Of a stretch of 64,000 nt of DNA, positions 55,883-64,000 are shown piece by piece. Position numbers and translations under genes: made by a program. The stretch lies in assembly GCA_016722025.1 (NCBI GenBank), contig JADKGZ010000017.1:1-64000 (forward strand). The letters run 5' to 3'. The notes beneath the pieces are model-generated. The model had not been told where the DNA came from. It made no database searches and saw nothing but the letters and a program-made list of their open reading frames with translations. Position 1 is the stretch's first letter, and each line of letters begins with the position of its first letter. This DNA comes from Acidimicrobiaceae bacterium (GTDB taxonomy: Bacteria; Actinomycetota; Acidimicrobiia; Acidimicrobiales; Ilumatobacteraceae).

Positions 55883-56908
55883 TCAGCCGATCAGCGTCAG
55901 CGCCTGCTCCAGCAGGCTGACGGTGTGAGCGTGAAACTGGTCGCCTGTCTCCTTCGGCGCCAACCCTGCACACGCACGTGCGTGAGTGCCTTCGAGGATC
56001 AGCCCCAGCCGATAACAGGCGAGCACCCGATACCACAGCAGATCGTCGAGCGGTCGTGGTACCTGCGCGGCGTAGCGCTCGATCACGTCGTCGCGCGACG
56101 GCAACCCCGGCGCCGCCACACTCACGCCGATGCCGTCGTTGGCCGGCCACGTCGCCAGCAGGTGGCCGAGGTCGAGCAACGGGTCACCGATCGTGGCCAG
56201 CTCCCAGTCCACCATCGCCGCCACTGCCGGCCGATCGCGACGGATGAGCACGTTGCCGAAGTGGAAGTCGCCGTGCATCACGCCCGGCCGCACGTCGACG
56301 GGCAGGTGCGCGGCCAGCCACTCGCCCACCACCCCAACACCGGGGATGTTCGGCCCGGTGTAGCCGGCCAGCTCGTGATAGCTGTCGAGCTGCGCGCGCC
56401 AGCGGCCGACCTGGCGCGCTGCCCAGCCGTCGAACCTGCCGAGATCGCCCAACCCCACCGCGACGTGGTCGACTGCGGCCAACGCGACGATGGCATCGGC
56501 CATCGACAAGCCCATCGCGTGCTGCCAACCGGTGTCGTGTTCGAACGGCGCCGGCAGGCCGAGGGTGGGGTTGAAGCCGTCGACAGGCTCCATCAGGTAG
56601 AACGCCGCTCCCATCACCTCGGGGTCGGGCTCGGCAGCGATGAGGCCGGGATGCGGCACATCGCTGCCGGCCAACGCCGCCAGCACACGTGCTTCGCGTC
56701 GCATCGTCTCATCGCTGTTGGCCCGCTTGTGCACCGGCGGCCGGCGCAGCACGAAGGTGCGGCCTGCCCGCGTGAACCGCAGCAACACGTTCTGCGTGCC
56801 GCCTGTGATGAGCGAGGCCTCCGCCAGCGGGCCCACACCGAGGCCGCGAGCGTCCATCCAGCGGGCGAGCGTGTCCAGATCGACACCAGGAACGTGGACG
56901 GCGCTCAT
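55883..56908 (-). CDS. Phosphotransferase of the APH/ACAD10-11 type
   Basis: 341 residues, a protein-kinase-like fold: FVLRRPPVHKRANSDETMRR with the conserved lysine-region, Brenner motif VMHGDFHFGNVL and metal-binding DWELATIGDPLLDLG. This subgroup is the one fused to acyl-CoA dehydrogenase in mammalian ACAD10/ACAD11 and related to LvaA of the levulinate pathway, which phosphorylates 4-hydroxyacyl-CoA. The acyl-CoA dehydrogenase gene 900 bases away supports the same kind of role. ATG at 56908 starts the conserved region. Confidence 0.85.
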   Translation of the reverse strand: MSAVHVPGVDLDTLARWMDARGLGVGPLAEASLITGGTQNVLLRFTRAGRTFVLRRPPVHKRANSDETMRREARVLAALAGSDVPHPGLIAAEPDPEVMGAAFYLMEPVDGFNPTLGLPAPFEHDTGWQHAMGLSMADAIVALAAVDHVAVGLGDLGRFDGWAARQVGRWRAQLDSYHELAGYTGPNIPGVGVVGEWLAAHLPVDVRPGVMHGDFHFGNVLIRRDRPAVAAMVDWELATIGDPLLDLGHLLATWPANDGIGVSVAAPGLPSRDDVIERYAAQVPRPLDDLLWYRVLACYRLGLILEGTHARACAGLAPKETGDQFHAHTVSLLEQALTLIG

Positions 56909-57011
56909 GTCCGAGAGTATGGACGCGCGCAACCGGCGGCCACGGGCCGGACGATCAGCCGGCCAATGGGCAGCCAACTGAACTCACCGGCGTGTGCCGC
57001 ACCGAACGCGC

Positions 57012-57728
57012 TCAGACGAGATGGAGTCGTGAGGATCGCGACCCCGACTGGGCCATCGGCGACCAGCGATCGACCAGATCGTCGCACCAACCGTCGTACT
57101 CGTGGTGCGACAGCAAGGATGGCGCCGCGCTGATGACCCGCCATCCGCCGGCGACCAACCGGAAGAACAGAGCCAGAGAGTCACCCTCGTTGCGCATCAG
57201 GTCGGTGAGCGCCGGCACCACCAACGTGCGGGTCGGCAGCCCCTGCAATCGGTGGGCCACCCCGTCGAGCGAGTCGAACGCCTCGACCACGACGAACACA
57301 CCGGTCCAACGCAACCCGACTTCCGCCATCGCCTTCACGCCGTGCCGCACCACGTCACTCATCGGCCCGACCTTGGCTGTGTGCCGCTGGCCGCGGTACC
57401 AGCTGTCGCGCTCACGGCTCTCGAACAACGGGGCGACGATGGCCGCATCGCTGTCGACGAGGCCCGGGTGGTCGACGCCTTCTGGTTGCTCTGCGCCGCA
57501 CGAGCAGGTGAGATGGCGAAAGGCTCGGCGAGCGTCGTTGCGCTCACTGCGCTTGCAATAGCTCATCGGCTGCTGGCACCACCAGCAGTCGAAGCCGGCG
57601 GGAAGCGGCGTGATCAACTTGCTCACCTGAGCGGCGGTGAGCCCGAACTGGGTGCACAACGAGGTGACCGTCTGGTTCGTGTTCCAATAGAGCTCATCGA
57701 GCAGGGCGTGTTGTTCGGGCGCGAGCAT
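57012..57728 (-). CDS. Hypothetical protein with zinc-ribbon-like cysteines
   Basis: 238 residues; not recognised. The first 45 residues resemble a small helix-turn-helix (EQHALLDELYWNTNQTVTSL, LTAAQVSKLI); then come Cys-x2-Cys (CWWCQQP) and, about 30 residues on, Cys-x-Cys (LTCSCGAEQ), which could bind zinc. A C-terminal alpha/beta region (VFVVVEAFDSLDGVAHRL, TRTLVVPALTDLM) follows. This might be a DNA- or RNA-binding protein. ATG at 57728 is chosen; the frame is open further upstream without similarity in style. Confidence 0.65.
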   Translation of the reverse strand: MLAPEQHALLDELYWNTNQTVTSLCTQFGLTAAQVSKLITPLPAGFDCWWCQQPMSYCKRSERNDARRAFRHLTCSCGAEQPEGVDHPGLVDSDAAIVAPLFESRERDSWYRGQRHTAKVGPMSDVVRHGVKAMAEVGLRWTGVFVVVEAFDSLDGVAHRLQGLPTRTLVVPALTDLMRNEGDSLALFFRLVAGGWRVISAAPSLLSHHEYDGWCDDLVDRWSPMAQSGSRSSRLHLV

Positions 57729-57846
57729 GGCGCGACCTCCGGGACCGTAGGAGTGATCACCTGGGAGGCGGGGTGGTCGCGCTCCGAACCGTCTCGAACC
57801 ATACCGACGACGGTGAGCGACGCAACATGCATCTCGCACATGCCCC

Positions 57847-58593
57847 TCAGCCAGTGCTGCGTACGCCTGCTCCGCCGTCGATCACGTAGGTCTCGCCGGT
57901 GATCCACGACGCTGCGTCGGAAGCGAGGAAGACCGCCAGATTGGCGATGTCCTGCGGGTCGCCGAGGCGCTGCAGCGGCAGCTGCGCGGCGAGCCGGTCG
58001 CCGAAGTTCTCCACCAGGTACGCGGCGAAGTCGGTCTGCACCAGCCCCGGAGCGATGCCGACCACGCGAGTCGGGCCAAGCTCGCCGGCGAGCTGGCGAG
58101 TGAGATGGATGAGCGCCGCCTTGGTGAGGTTGTAGACACCCAACCCGCCTTCGGCCCGCAGGCCGCCCACGGACGCGATGTTGATGATGACGCCCGGCCG
58201 CTGCTTGAGCGCCTGCTCCCATGCGGCCTGGCACCAGAACAGCGGGCCACGCAGGTTGACGCCGAAGGTCTTGTCGAAGCGAGCTTCGTCGACCCCCAGT
58301 GTGGGGCCGTAGTAGGGGTTGGTCGCCGCGTTGTTGACGATGATGTCGAGCCCACCGAAGCGTTCGATGGTGGCACGCACGCATGCGTCGGCCGAGGCGA
58401 CGTCGCCCGCGTTCGCTGCGAACACGGCGGTCTCCCCCACCATCTCCGCCGCCGCCGCCCGCAGCGCGTCGAGCTTGCGCGAGGTGAGCATCACCTTCGC
58501 ACCCGATGCCGACATCGTTGACGCGATGGCCTTGCCGATACCCCTCGACGCGCCTGTGACCAGCGCGACCTTGCCCTCCAACGAGATCTCCAT
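57847..58593 (-). CDS. Short-chain dehydrogenase/reductase
   Basis: 248 residues: TGASRGIGKAIA for NAD(P), NNAATNPYYGPT, Ser in NIASVGG and YNLTKAALI (Tyr-x3-Lys). The insertion NPYYGP after NNAAT is typical of the DHRS4-like group of carbonyl reductases. ATG at 58593 starts MEISLEGKVALVTG; the upstream ATG at 58614 adds seven residues. Function beyond ketone or alcohol interconversion is not readable. Confidence 0.88.
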   Translation of the reverse strand: MEISLEGKVALVTGASRGIGKAIASTMSASGAKVMLTSRKLDALRAAAAEMVGETAVFAANAGDVASADACVRATIERFGGLDIIVNNAATNPYYGPTLGVDEARFDKTFGVNLRGPLFWCQAAWEQALKQRPGVIINIASVGGLRAEGGLGVYNLTKAALIHLTRQLAGELGPTRVVGIAPGLVQTDFAAYLVENFGDRLAAQLPLQRLGDPQDIANLAVFLASDAASWITGETYVIDGGAGVRSTG

Positions 58594-58768
58594 GAACGCG
58601 GACGTTAGCGCCATGCGTCACCATCAGGCCGTTCGAGCTGCCGGCCCGATAGCCTGCAACGAGCTGCGGCACGGTTGTCGCAGAGGTCGAGTGCAGCGGT
58701 TGTTGGCCAAGCCCAACGCGGTGTGAGTGCATCCACGGCCACCCCTACACAGAGAGTCCTCACTTTTC

Positions 58769-60265
58769 ATGTCTTCCCCTCAGCCCACGCGTTCATTCGC
58801 GTCCCTGGGCGTTCCGACGCCGATCATCGCTGCGCTTGCAGCCGACGGCGTCACCTCACCGTTCCCCATCCAGGCGGTCACCCTCAACGACTCGCTCGCC
58901 GGTAAAGACCTCCTCGGTCGCGGCAAGACGGGCAGCGGCAAGACCATCGCCTTCGCCATCCCGCTCGTGGCGGCCCTCGCCAAGAGCGGCGAGAAGGCTC
59001 GCCCGGGTTCGCCCCGCGGCCTCGTGCTGGTACCCACTCGCGAACTGGCCAACCAGGTCGCCGCCACCATCGCCCCGCTCGCCAAGGCCATGAACCTGCG
59101 CCACACCGTGGTGTACGGCGGCGTCGGCTTCGGCAACCAGACCGCCGCACTGCGGCAAGGTGTCGACATCGTCGTCGCCTGCCCGGGGCGGCTGGAAGAC
59201 CTGATGCAGCAGGGGCATTGTCGCCTCGACCGCATCGAGGTCACCGTGCTCGACGAAGCCGACCACATGGCCGACATGGGCTTCCTGCCCGGCGTCAAGC
59301 GCATCATGGATCGCACGCCCAAGACCGGGCAGCGCATGCTGTTCAGCGCCACGCTCGACAACGACGTGAAGGTGCTGATCGACCGCTACCTGGTGAACCC
59401 CGTCAACCACGCGCTCGACCCTGCCGACTCGCCCGTCGAGGAGATGACCCACCACTTGGTCGAGACCGCATTGGCCGACAAGCTGGGCGTGGTCACGCGC
59501 TTGGCCGCCGGCGCCGACCGTGCGCTGTTGTTCACCCGCACGAAGCACGGCGCCAAGAAGCTGGTCAAGCAGCTCGGCCAATCGGGCATTCCCGCGGTCG
59601 AGCTGCACGGCAACCTCTCGCAGAACGCCCGCGAGCGCAACCTGGCCGACTTCTCCTCGGGCCAGGTGAAGGTGCTCGTGGCCACCGACATCGCCGCTCG
59701 CGGTATTCACGTCGACGACGTGCGCCTGGTGGTGCACGTCGACCCGCCGGCCGAGCACAAGGCATTCCTCCACCGGTCGGGCCGCACCGCCCGCGCCGGC
59801 GCCGAGGGCCTCGTCGTCACCGTCGTCACCCCGGATCAGCGCAAGGACGTGCGCTCGATGACCCGCGCGGCGGGCATCAAGCCGATCGTCACCGAAGCGG
59901 TGCACTCCGCACACCCGATGCTGGAAGACCTCGCCGGCCCGGCGCAACCGGCGCGCCGCATCACGCACGCGCAGACCCAGCCGATGGCCGAGCGTGGTGC
60001 ACCCGGCGGCCGCCAGGGCCAGCGCGCCGGCGCTCACCGCCAGGGTCAAGGCCAGGGGCAGGGCCAAGGCCAGCGGTCCGGGCAGGGCGCCCGTGCCGGC
60101 CAGGGCCAGTCGCAACGCTCGGGTGCGTCTCGCTCGTCGGGCGCTGCAACCACCGACGCCGGCCGCCCGGCTCGCGTCACGCAGGATGGTCGCCCGGCCT
60201 CGCGCCCGTCGGCCAGCCCGCGCGGCCGCAGCCGCCGCTCCCCCGCCGGCCACACCGTCCGCTGA
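58769..60265 (+). CDS. DEAD-box RNA helicase with Gly/Gln/Arg-rich tail
   Basis: 498 residues. Q-motif region SPFPIQAVTL, motif I GRGKTGSGKT, Ia PTREL, II DEAD, III SAT, V ATDIAARGI and VI HRSGRTARAG are all present, giving an ATP-dependent RNA helicase of the RhlE type. The last 90 residues (from about 405) are low-complexity, rich in Gly, Gln, Arg and Ser (RQGQRAG, GQGQGQGQGQ), an RNA-binding style tail. ATG at 58769 is preferred over GTG at 58727. A hairpin follows the stop. Confidence 0.92.
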   Translation: MSSPQPTRSFASLGVPTPIIAALAADGVTSPFPIQAVTLNDSLAGKDLLGRGKTGSGKTIAFAIPLVAALAKSGEKARPGSPRGLVLVPTRELANQVAATIAPLAKAMNLRHTVVYGGVGFGNQTAALRQGVDIVVACPGRLEDLMQQGHCRLDRIEVTVLDEADHMADMGFLPGVKRIMDRTPKTGQRMLFSATLDNDVKVLIDRYLVNPVNHALDPADSPVEEMTHHLVETALADKLGVVTRLAAGADRALLFTRTKHGAKKLVKQLGQSGIPAVELHGNLSQNARERNLADFSSGQVKVLVATDIAARGIHVDDVRLVVHVDPPAEHKAFLHRSGRTARAGAEGLVVTVVTPDQRKDVRSMTRAAGIKPIVTEAVHSAHPMLEDLAGPAQPARRITHAQTQPMAERGAPGGRQGQRAGAHRQGQGQGQGQGQRSGQGARAGQGQSQRSGASRSSGAATTDAGRPARVTQDGRPASRPSASPRGRSRRSPAGHTVR

Positions 60266-60285
60266 CCCTCCGCCCTCCCCTCCCC

Positions 60286-60305
60286 CAGCTTTTCCGTAAA
60301 GGCTG
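60286..60305. terminator. Hairpin after the helicase gene
   Basis: CAGCTTTT-ccgt-AAAGGCTG folds into an eight-pair stem (one G-U) with a four-base loop, 21 bases after the helicase stop. There is no following U-tract, so rho-independent termination is possible but not certain. The next 140 bases to the CMD gene show nothing else recognisable. Confidence 0.4.
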
Positions 60306-60445
60306 TCGGGCGGTGAGCAGGGGCTGTGATCCCGGACTCTTGACACGAACTCCTGAGGGGGGCTGCGCGGACCACGCCGGCCCTCTCAGTTCGTTCCCGA
60401 CGACGAACCTGAATCCGGGCGCCGGCGGCTGCAAGGATCGCGAGC

Positions 60446-61036
60446 ATGCGCATTCGCCAACCTCGAATCCTGCCCGTCACCGAAGCCGAGTGGACCGACG
60501 ACTCACGACCGGTGCTCGCTGCCAACTCTGCACGCGGACCGCTGCTCAACGTCTTCGCGACCATCGCTCGCCACCCGAAGTTGCTGAAGCGATGGGTGGT
60601 CTTCGCCAACCACGTCCTCAATGGCAGCACCCTGCCACCGCGCGAGCGCGAGCTGGTGATCCTGCGCACAGGGTTCCTGTGCCGCTCGGGCTACGAGTGG
60701 GCGCAGCACGTCGCCATCGGCCGCACCGCAGGCCTGGCCGATGCCGAGGTCGAACGCTTGACATTGGGTTCATCGGCCCCTGGCTGGACCGACGAAGACC
60801 GGGTCTTGCTGCAGGCCACCGAGCAGTTGGTGCACGATCACTTCATCGACGACGCCACCTGGCGCGCACTCGCCGCGGTGTGGAACGAGCAACAGCTGAT
60901 GGACCTCGTGTTCGCCGTCGGCCAATACACGCTCGTCTCGATGGCGCTGAACAGCTTCGGCGTGCAGTTGGAGGACACCACCGAACGCTTCCCGGCCGAC
61001 GAGTTCGTCGACGGCCTGTTCCCACGCACGCGCTGA
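60446..61036 (+). CDS. Carboxymuconolactone-decarboxylase-family protein
   Basis: 196 residues, all-helical CMD/AhpD fold. PPRERELVILRTGFLCRSGY is the family core; Cys79, Tyr83, Glu84 and His88 in CRSGYEWAQH fit the active-site pattern in which the first cysteine of the AhpD CxxC is kept and the second is absent. A true gamma-carboxymuconolactone decarboxylase role is not implied. Stands alone before the mraY-like gene. Confidence 0.85.
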   Translation: MRIRQPRILPVTEAEWTDDSRPVLAANSARGPLLNVFATIARHPKLLKRWVVFANHVLNGSTLPPRERELVILRTGFLCRSGYEWAQHVAIGRTAGLADAEVERLTLGSSAPGWTDEDRVLLQATEQLVHDHFIDDATWRALAAVWNEQQLMDLVFAVGQYTLVSMALNSFGVQLEDTTERFPADEFVDGLFPRTR

Positions 61037-61118
61037 CCGCGAGCAACGAGGCCCTTCGACCCTGGCAGACAGCACGTGGTCGGCCCACCGTGGCAGGCGT
61101 GCACCCTGATCGCACGAC

Positions 61119-62186
61119 GTGGCCCGCGCCATGATCGCACCGCTGCTGGCGGCAGGCATCGCGCTGCTGGTCTCACTCTTCGGTACCGCGCTCGTCACTC
61201 GGTACTTCGCCGCTCACGGCAGCACGCAGCCGATCCTGGTGAAGGACGATGCCAACATCTCGGTGCCGGCCCACTCGCACAAAGCCGGGACGCCGACGAT
61301 GGGTGGTGTTGCCATCGTGGGCGCCGCTCTGGTCGGCTACCTGATCAGCCACATCCGTCGCGGCGTGGTGTTCTCCGACCAGACGCTGGTGGTGATCGGC
61401 GGGGTGCTGGCGATGGCGGCCATCGGCCTGGTCGACGACCTGATCAAGGTGCGTACCCGTCACAACCGTGGGGTGCTGTGGAAGCACAAGGGCTGGCTGA
61501 CGCTGGCGGTCGCCTTCGGGATCGCAACCGCATTGGTGCTCACCACCGACATCGATACCCGCCTCTCGCTGACTCGTGGCGACCTTCCCGGTTGGCAGCT
61601 GGGCAAGGTGGTGTGGGTGCTGTGGGCCGGTCTGCTCATCTTCTCCACCACCAACGCGGTCAACGTGACCGACGGGCTCGACGGGCTCGCCTGCGGATCG
61701 GCCCTGCTGGGATTCGTCGCGTTCACCGGCATCGCCTTCTGGGGCTTCCGCAACCCAGGTCTGTACGGCACGATCGTCAACCCGTACGACCTCACCGTGT
61801 TCGCCGCTTCGTTCGCTGGTGCCTGCGCCGGCTTCCTGTGGTGGAACGCCGCTCCCGCCACCGTCTTCATGGGCGACGTCGGCGCGCTCGCGCTCGGCGC
61901 CGCGCTCGCACTGCTCGCACTCACCACCAACACGCAGTTGCTCCTGGTGCTCATCTGCGGGTTGAACGTCATCGAGATCGGGTCGGTCGCCCTGCAGATG
62001 ATCGTCTTTCGAGCGACAGGCCGCCGGCGCCGACTCTTCCGGCTGTCGCCCATCCATCACCACTTCGAGATGGTCGGCTGGGCGGAGACGAAGGTGATCG
62101 TGCGCTTCTGGCTGATCGCCGGCCTCTCGGTTGCCGGAGCGCTGGCGGTGTACATCTCCGACTTCACCCACCACGCCACACCGTGA
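61119..62186 (+). CDS. MraY-like phospho-MurNAc-pentapeptide transferase
   Basis: 355 residues, about ten membrane helices. MraY family motifs: HSHKAGTPTMGG, GLVDDLIKV with the Asp pair, NAVNVTDGLDGLA, FMGDVGALALG and LSPIHHHFE, all intact, so it should transfer phospho-MurNAc-pentapeptide to undecaprenyl phosphate (lipid I). No other cell-wall (dcw) genes surround it, so it may be a second copy or a displaced gene. GTG at 61119 is the likely start; ATG at 61131 is an alternative. Confidence 0.88.
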   Translation: MARAMIAPLLAAGIALLVSLFGTALVTRYFAAHGSTQPILVKDDANISVPAHSHKAGTPTMGGVAIVGAALVGYLISHIRRGVVFSDQTLVVIGGVLAMAAIGLVDDLIKVRTRHNRGVLWKHKGWLTLAVAFGIATALVLTTDIDTRLSLTRGDLPGWQLGKVVWVLWAGLLIFSTTNAVNVTDGLDGLACGSALLGFVAFTGIAFWGFRNPGLYGTIVNPYDLTVFAASFAGACAGFLWWNAAPATVFMGDVGALALGAALALLALTTNTQLLLVLICGLNVIEIGSVALQMIVFRATGRRRRLFRLSPIHHHFEMVGWAETKVIVRFWLIAGLSVAGALAVYISDFTHHATP

Positions 62187-62299
62187 GGCACCCCGCGAAC
62201 GCATCCCGGCGACGATGCGATCGCTGGTAGCGACAGCACCCTGTTCAGCCCCGCAAACGCCCATCGAGGCGCTGGTCGTCGAACTACCGTGCAGTCGCC

Positions 62300-63484
62300 A
62301 TGTCGTACCACTTCGCCACGCGTACCGCCGGTCTCCGCTCCTCGGCCATCCGCGATCTCCTGAAGGTCACCGAGATGAGCGACATGTTGTCGCTCGCCGG
62401 CGGCCTGCCCACACCGGACAGCTTTCCCCTCGCCGATCTGCGTCGTGAGGCAGACCGTCTGCTCAGCGAGTACGGCCCGCGCGTGGTGCAGTACAGCGCG
62501 ACCGATGGCGTCGTCGAGCTGCGCCAGTGGATCGCGGATCAGTACACGAGCGAGTTCGCCAGACCGGTGGCCGTGGAGGGCGAGATCATCGTCACGCATG
62601 GCTCGCAGCAGGCGCTCGACCTGCTGGCCAAGGTGCTCATCGATCCGGGCGACGTGGTGGTGTCGGAGTCGCCTGCGTACCTGGGCGCGGTGCAGGCGCT
62701 CGAGCTGTTCCAACCACGCTTCGAGGTGATTCCCGGCGACGAGCATGGCATGCAGGTGGAGCTGTTGGCCGAGCGCCTGGCTGCCGGCTTGCGCCCGAGG
62801 ATGGTGTACGTGGTGCCCAACTTCCACAACCCATCCGGCGCCACGATGTCGCTCGCCCGGCGACGACATCTCGCCGACCTCGCCGACCAGCACGACTTGT
62901 TGATCGTGGAGGACGACCCGTACGGCGCCATTCGCTTCGCCGGCGAGCCGCTCCCGCCGATCGCCAGCTTCACCGACCGTGTCGTGTACCTCAGCACGTT
63001 CTCCAAGATCGTGGCCCCTGGGTTCCGGGTCGGTTGGATGATCGGGCCGCCGGAGGTGATGTCGTGGGTGGCGCGTGCCAAGCAGGCGGCCGACCTGCAC
63101 ACCTCGAGCTTCGCTCAGTTCCTGCTGGCCAACGTGGTCCAGCAGCCGGGCTGGCTCGACGCGCAGAAGGCGCGCATCGTACCCATGTACCGCGACCGGT
63201 GCGTGGCCCTTGCCGACGCGCTGGAGGCAGCACTCGGCGACCGCATCTCATTTCACCGGCCCGACGGCGGCATGTTCCTGTGGACCCGCTTCACCGACAT
63301 CCCCGATACGACGGCGCTGCTGCAGCATGCCCTGCGCGAAGGTGTGGCCTTCGTGCCCGGCAACGCGTTCACCATCGATCAGGTGCCGGACAGCAAGGCT
63401 CGCTTCTCGTACTCCACGCTCTCGCCGGCGCAGCTCGGCGCGGCGGTGCAGCGCTTGGCGCGAGCGGTCGACGCCGCGTCCTGA
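62300..63484 (+). CDS. PLP-dependent aminotransferase (class I/II, LysN/AAT-like)
   Basis: 394 residues. Lys236 in LSTFSKIVAPGFRVGW is the Schiff-base lysine; NFHNPSGATMS and VEDDPYGAIRF are the PLP-binding asparagine and aspartate segments. This group includes 2-aminoadipate and aromatic aminotransferases and the catalytic half of MocR regulators; there is no helix-turn-helix here. It ends one base before the converging Dabb gene. The amino-acid substrate is unknown. Confidence 0.9.
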   Translation: MSYHFATRTAGLRSSAIRDLLKVTEMSDMLSLAGGLPTPDSFPLADLRREADRLLSEYGPRVVQYSATDGVVELRQWIADQYTSEFARPVAVEGEIIVTHGSQQALDLLAKVLIDPGDVVVSESPAYLGAVQALELFQPRFEVIPGDEHGMQVELLAERLAAGLRPRMVYVVPNFHNPSGATMSLARRRHLADLADQHDLLIVEDDPYGAIRFAGEPLPPIASFTDRVVYLSTFSKIVAPGFRVGWMIGPPEVMSWVARAKQAADLHTSSFAQFLLANVVQQPGWLDAQKARIVPMYRDRCVALADALEAALGDRISFHRPDGGMFLWTRFTDIPDTTALLQHALREGVAFVPGNAFTIDQVPDSKARFSYSTLSPAQLGAAVQRLARAVDAAS

Positions 63485-63485
63485 T

Positions 63486-63782
63486 TCACGCGGTGGAGTA
63501 CTGCACCGCCGCCCGCGATGCCACCCGGCCGGCGATGAAGCCGGCGATGAACGCCTGATGCGCCGGATGATCGCGATACACGAGGTAATCGTCGACGGTG
63601 TCGAACTCGCCCACCAGCACGTAGTCGAAGTTGCCCGGGTTGAGCCCTGCATCGGGGCCATGGAGGTACGCCTTGATCTCCGGGATCACCGCGACGAGGC
63701 CATCGAGCTGCGCCGCGACCGCAGCCACATGGGCCGCATCGACGGTGTCGTTCCAGCTGAACATCACGACGTGACGAAACAT
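63486..63782 (-). CDS. Dabb (stress-responsive A/B barrel) protein
   Basis: 98 residues with the Dabb pattern: MFRHVVMFSWNDT, LDGLVAVIPEIKAYLHG, NFDYVLVGEFDTVDDYLVYR and DHPAHQAFIAGF. These small dimeric barrels include some lyases and cyclases, but most are uncharacterised. ATG at 63782 has a strong AAGGAG ribosome site. It lies tail to tail with the aminotransferase. Confidence 0.88.
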   Translation of the reverse strand: MFRHVVMFSWNDTVDAAHVAAVAAQLDGLVAVIPEIKAYLHGPDAGLNPGNFDYVLVGEFDTVDDYLVYRDHPAHQAFIAGFIAGRVASRAAVQYSTA

Positions 63783-63898
63783 GGTCGTCTCCTTCCTCAT
63801 TGGTCCACGAGCGGACTGCGCACCATTGTGGGCATCCGCGAGCTCGATCCCATCGGCTCGGTCTCGGCAATCGTCAAGAACGTCTAAAGTTCGCTCAC

Positions 63899-64000
63899 GT
63901 GGAGTGGCGTCGTGAGGAGCCGTCCAGGTGGACGGGCCTGCTGCAGCGCCCGACCGCTCACCCAGGGGAGGCACCGGGCGCGACAAGTCTGTCGTGGCCA
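63899..64000 (+). CDS. Possible start of a gene cut by the window edge
   Basis: A frame beginning with GTG at 63899 stays open to the last base (34 codons, starting VEWRREEPSRWTGLLQ). No domain can be recognised in this length, and no clear ribosome site is present, so it may be chance. Confidence 0.2.
   Translation, partial: MEWRREEPSRWTGLLQRPTAHPGEAPGATSLSWP

Overview
The window is high-GC actinobacterial DNA. The gene content (DUF222/HNH protein, opuA-type transporter, many FAD and acyl-CoA oxidoreductases, orphan regulators) suggests an Acidimicrobiia/Ilumatobacter-like organism; this placement is an inference from gene style, not from a marker gene. No rRNA or tRNA gene, CRISPR array or insertion sequence was recognised, and no gene-free stretch exceeds about 300 bases.

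Most of 0-49 kb reads as an island for stripping and oxidising methyl groups from quaternary and tertiary amines (glycine betaine, proline betaine, choline and similar). Left part: a formaldehyde-activating-type protein, a trimethylamine-dehydrogenase-like demethylase, fhs and folD, an IclR regulator, a choline-dehydrogenase-like GMC oxidase, two divergent GcvT-fused demethylating dehydrogenases with an XRE-cupin regulator, an MttB-family methyltransferase with its LysR regulator, a hydroxyisobutyrate-dehydrogenase-like enzyme, a betaine-type ABC transporter (ATPase, tandem-fused permease, lipoprotein), a DeoR regulator and two more GcvT-fused dehydrogenases. A short accessory stretch (about 28.5-33.8 kb: GNAT, SnoaL-like, LD-carboxypeptidase, DUF3626, DUF222-HNH) interrupts it.

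From 34 to 43 kb comes a choline-kinase-like gene and a compact corrinoid operon: corrinoid protein, DUF1638, a PF13769-like small protein, methyl-corrinoid:tetrahydrofolate methyltransferase, a ferredoxin-ATPase corrinoid reactivator, a second MttB-family enzyme and a MetF-like reductase. With folD and fhs this makes a complete route from amine-bound methyl to formate with ATP recovery. A fifth GcvT-fused dehydrogenase sits with its own etfBA pair at 45-49.6 kb, divergent from a GntR regulator.

The right end (50-64 kb) is mixed: TauE/SafE transporter, amidase, ClC channel, acyl-CoA dehydrogenase/SDR/kinase group, DEAD-box helicase, MraY-like transferase, aminotransferase and Dabb protein.

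The strongest new signal is regulatory. Two neighbouring 17-bp sites, 18 bp apart, lie upstream of fhs (2359-2393), and the same arrangement recurs upstream of the corrinoid operon (35645-35679), 33 kb away. They probably mark one regulon, perhaps run by the IclR protein encoded between folD and the GMC oxidase. About a dozen genes carry a one- or two-base frame break with both halves well conserved, which looks like assembly error rather than decay.
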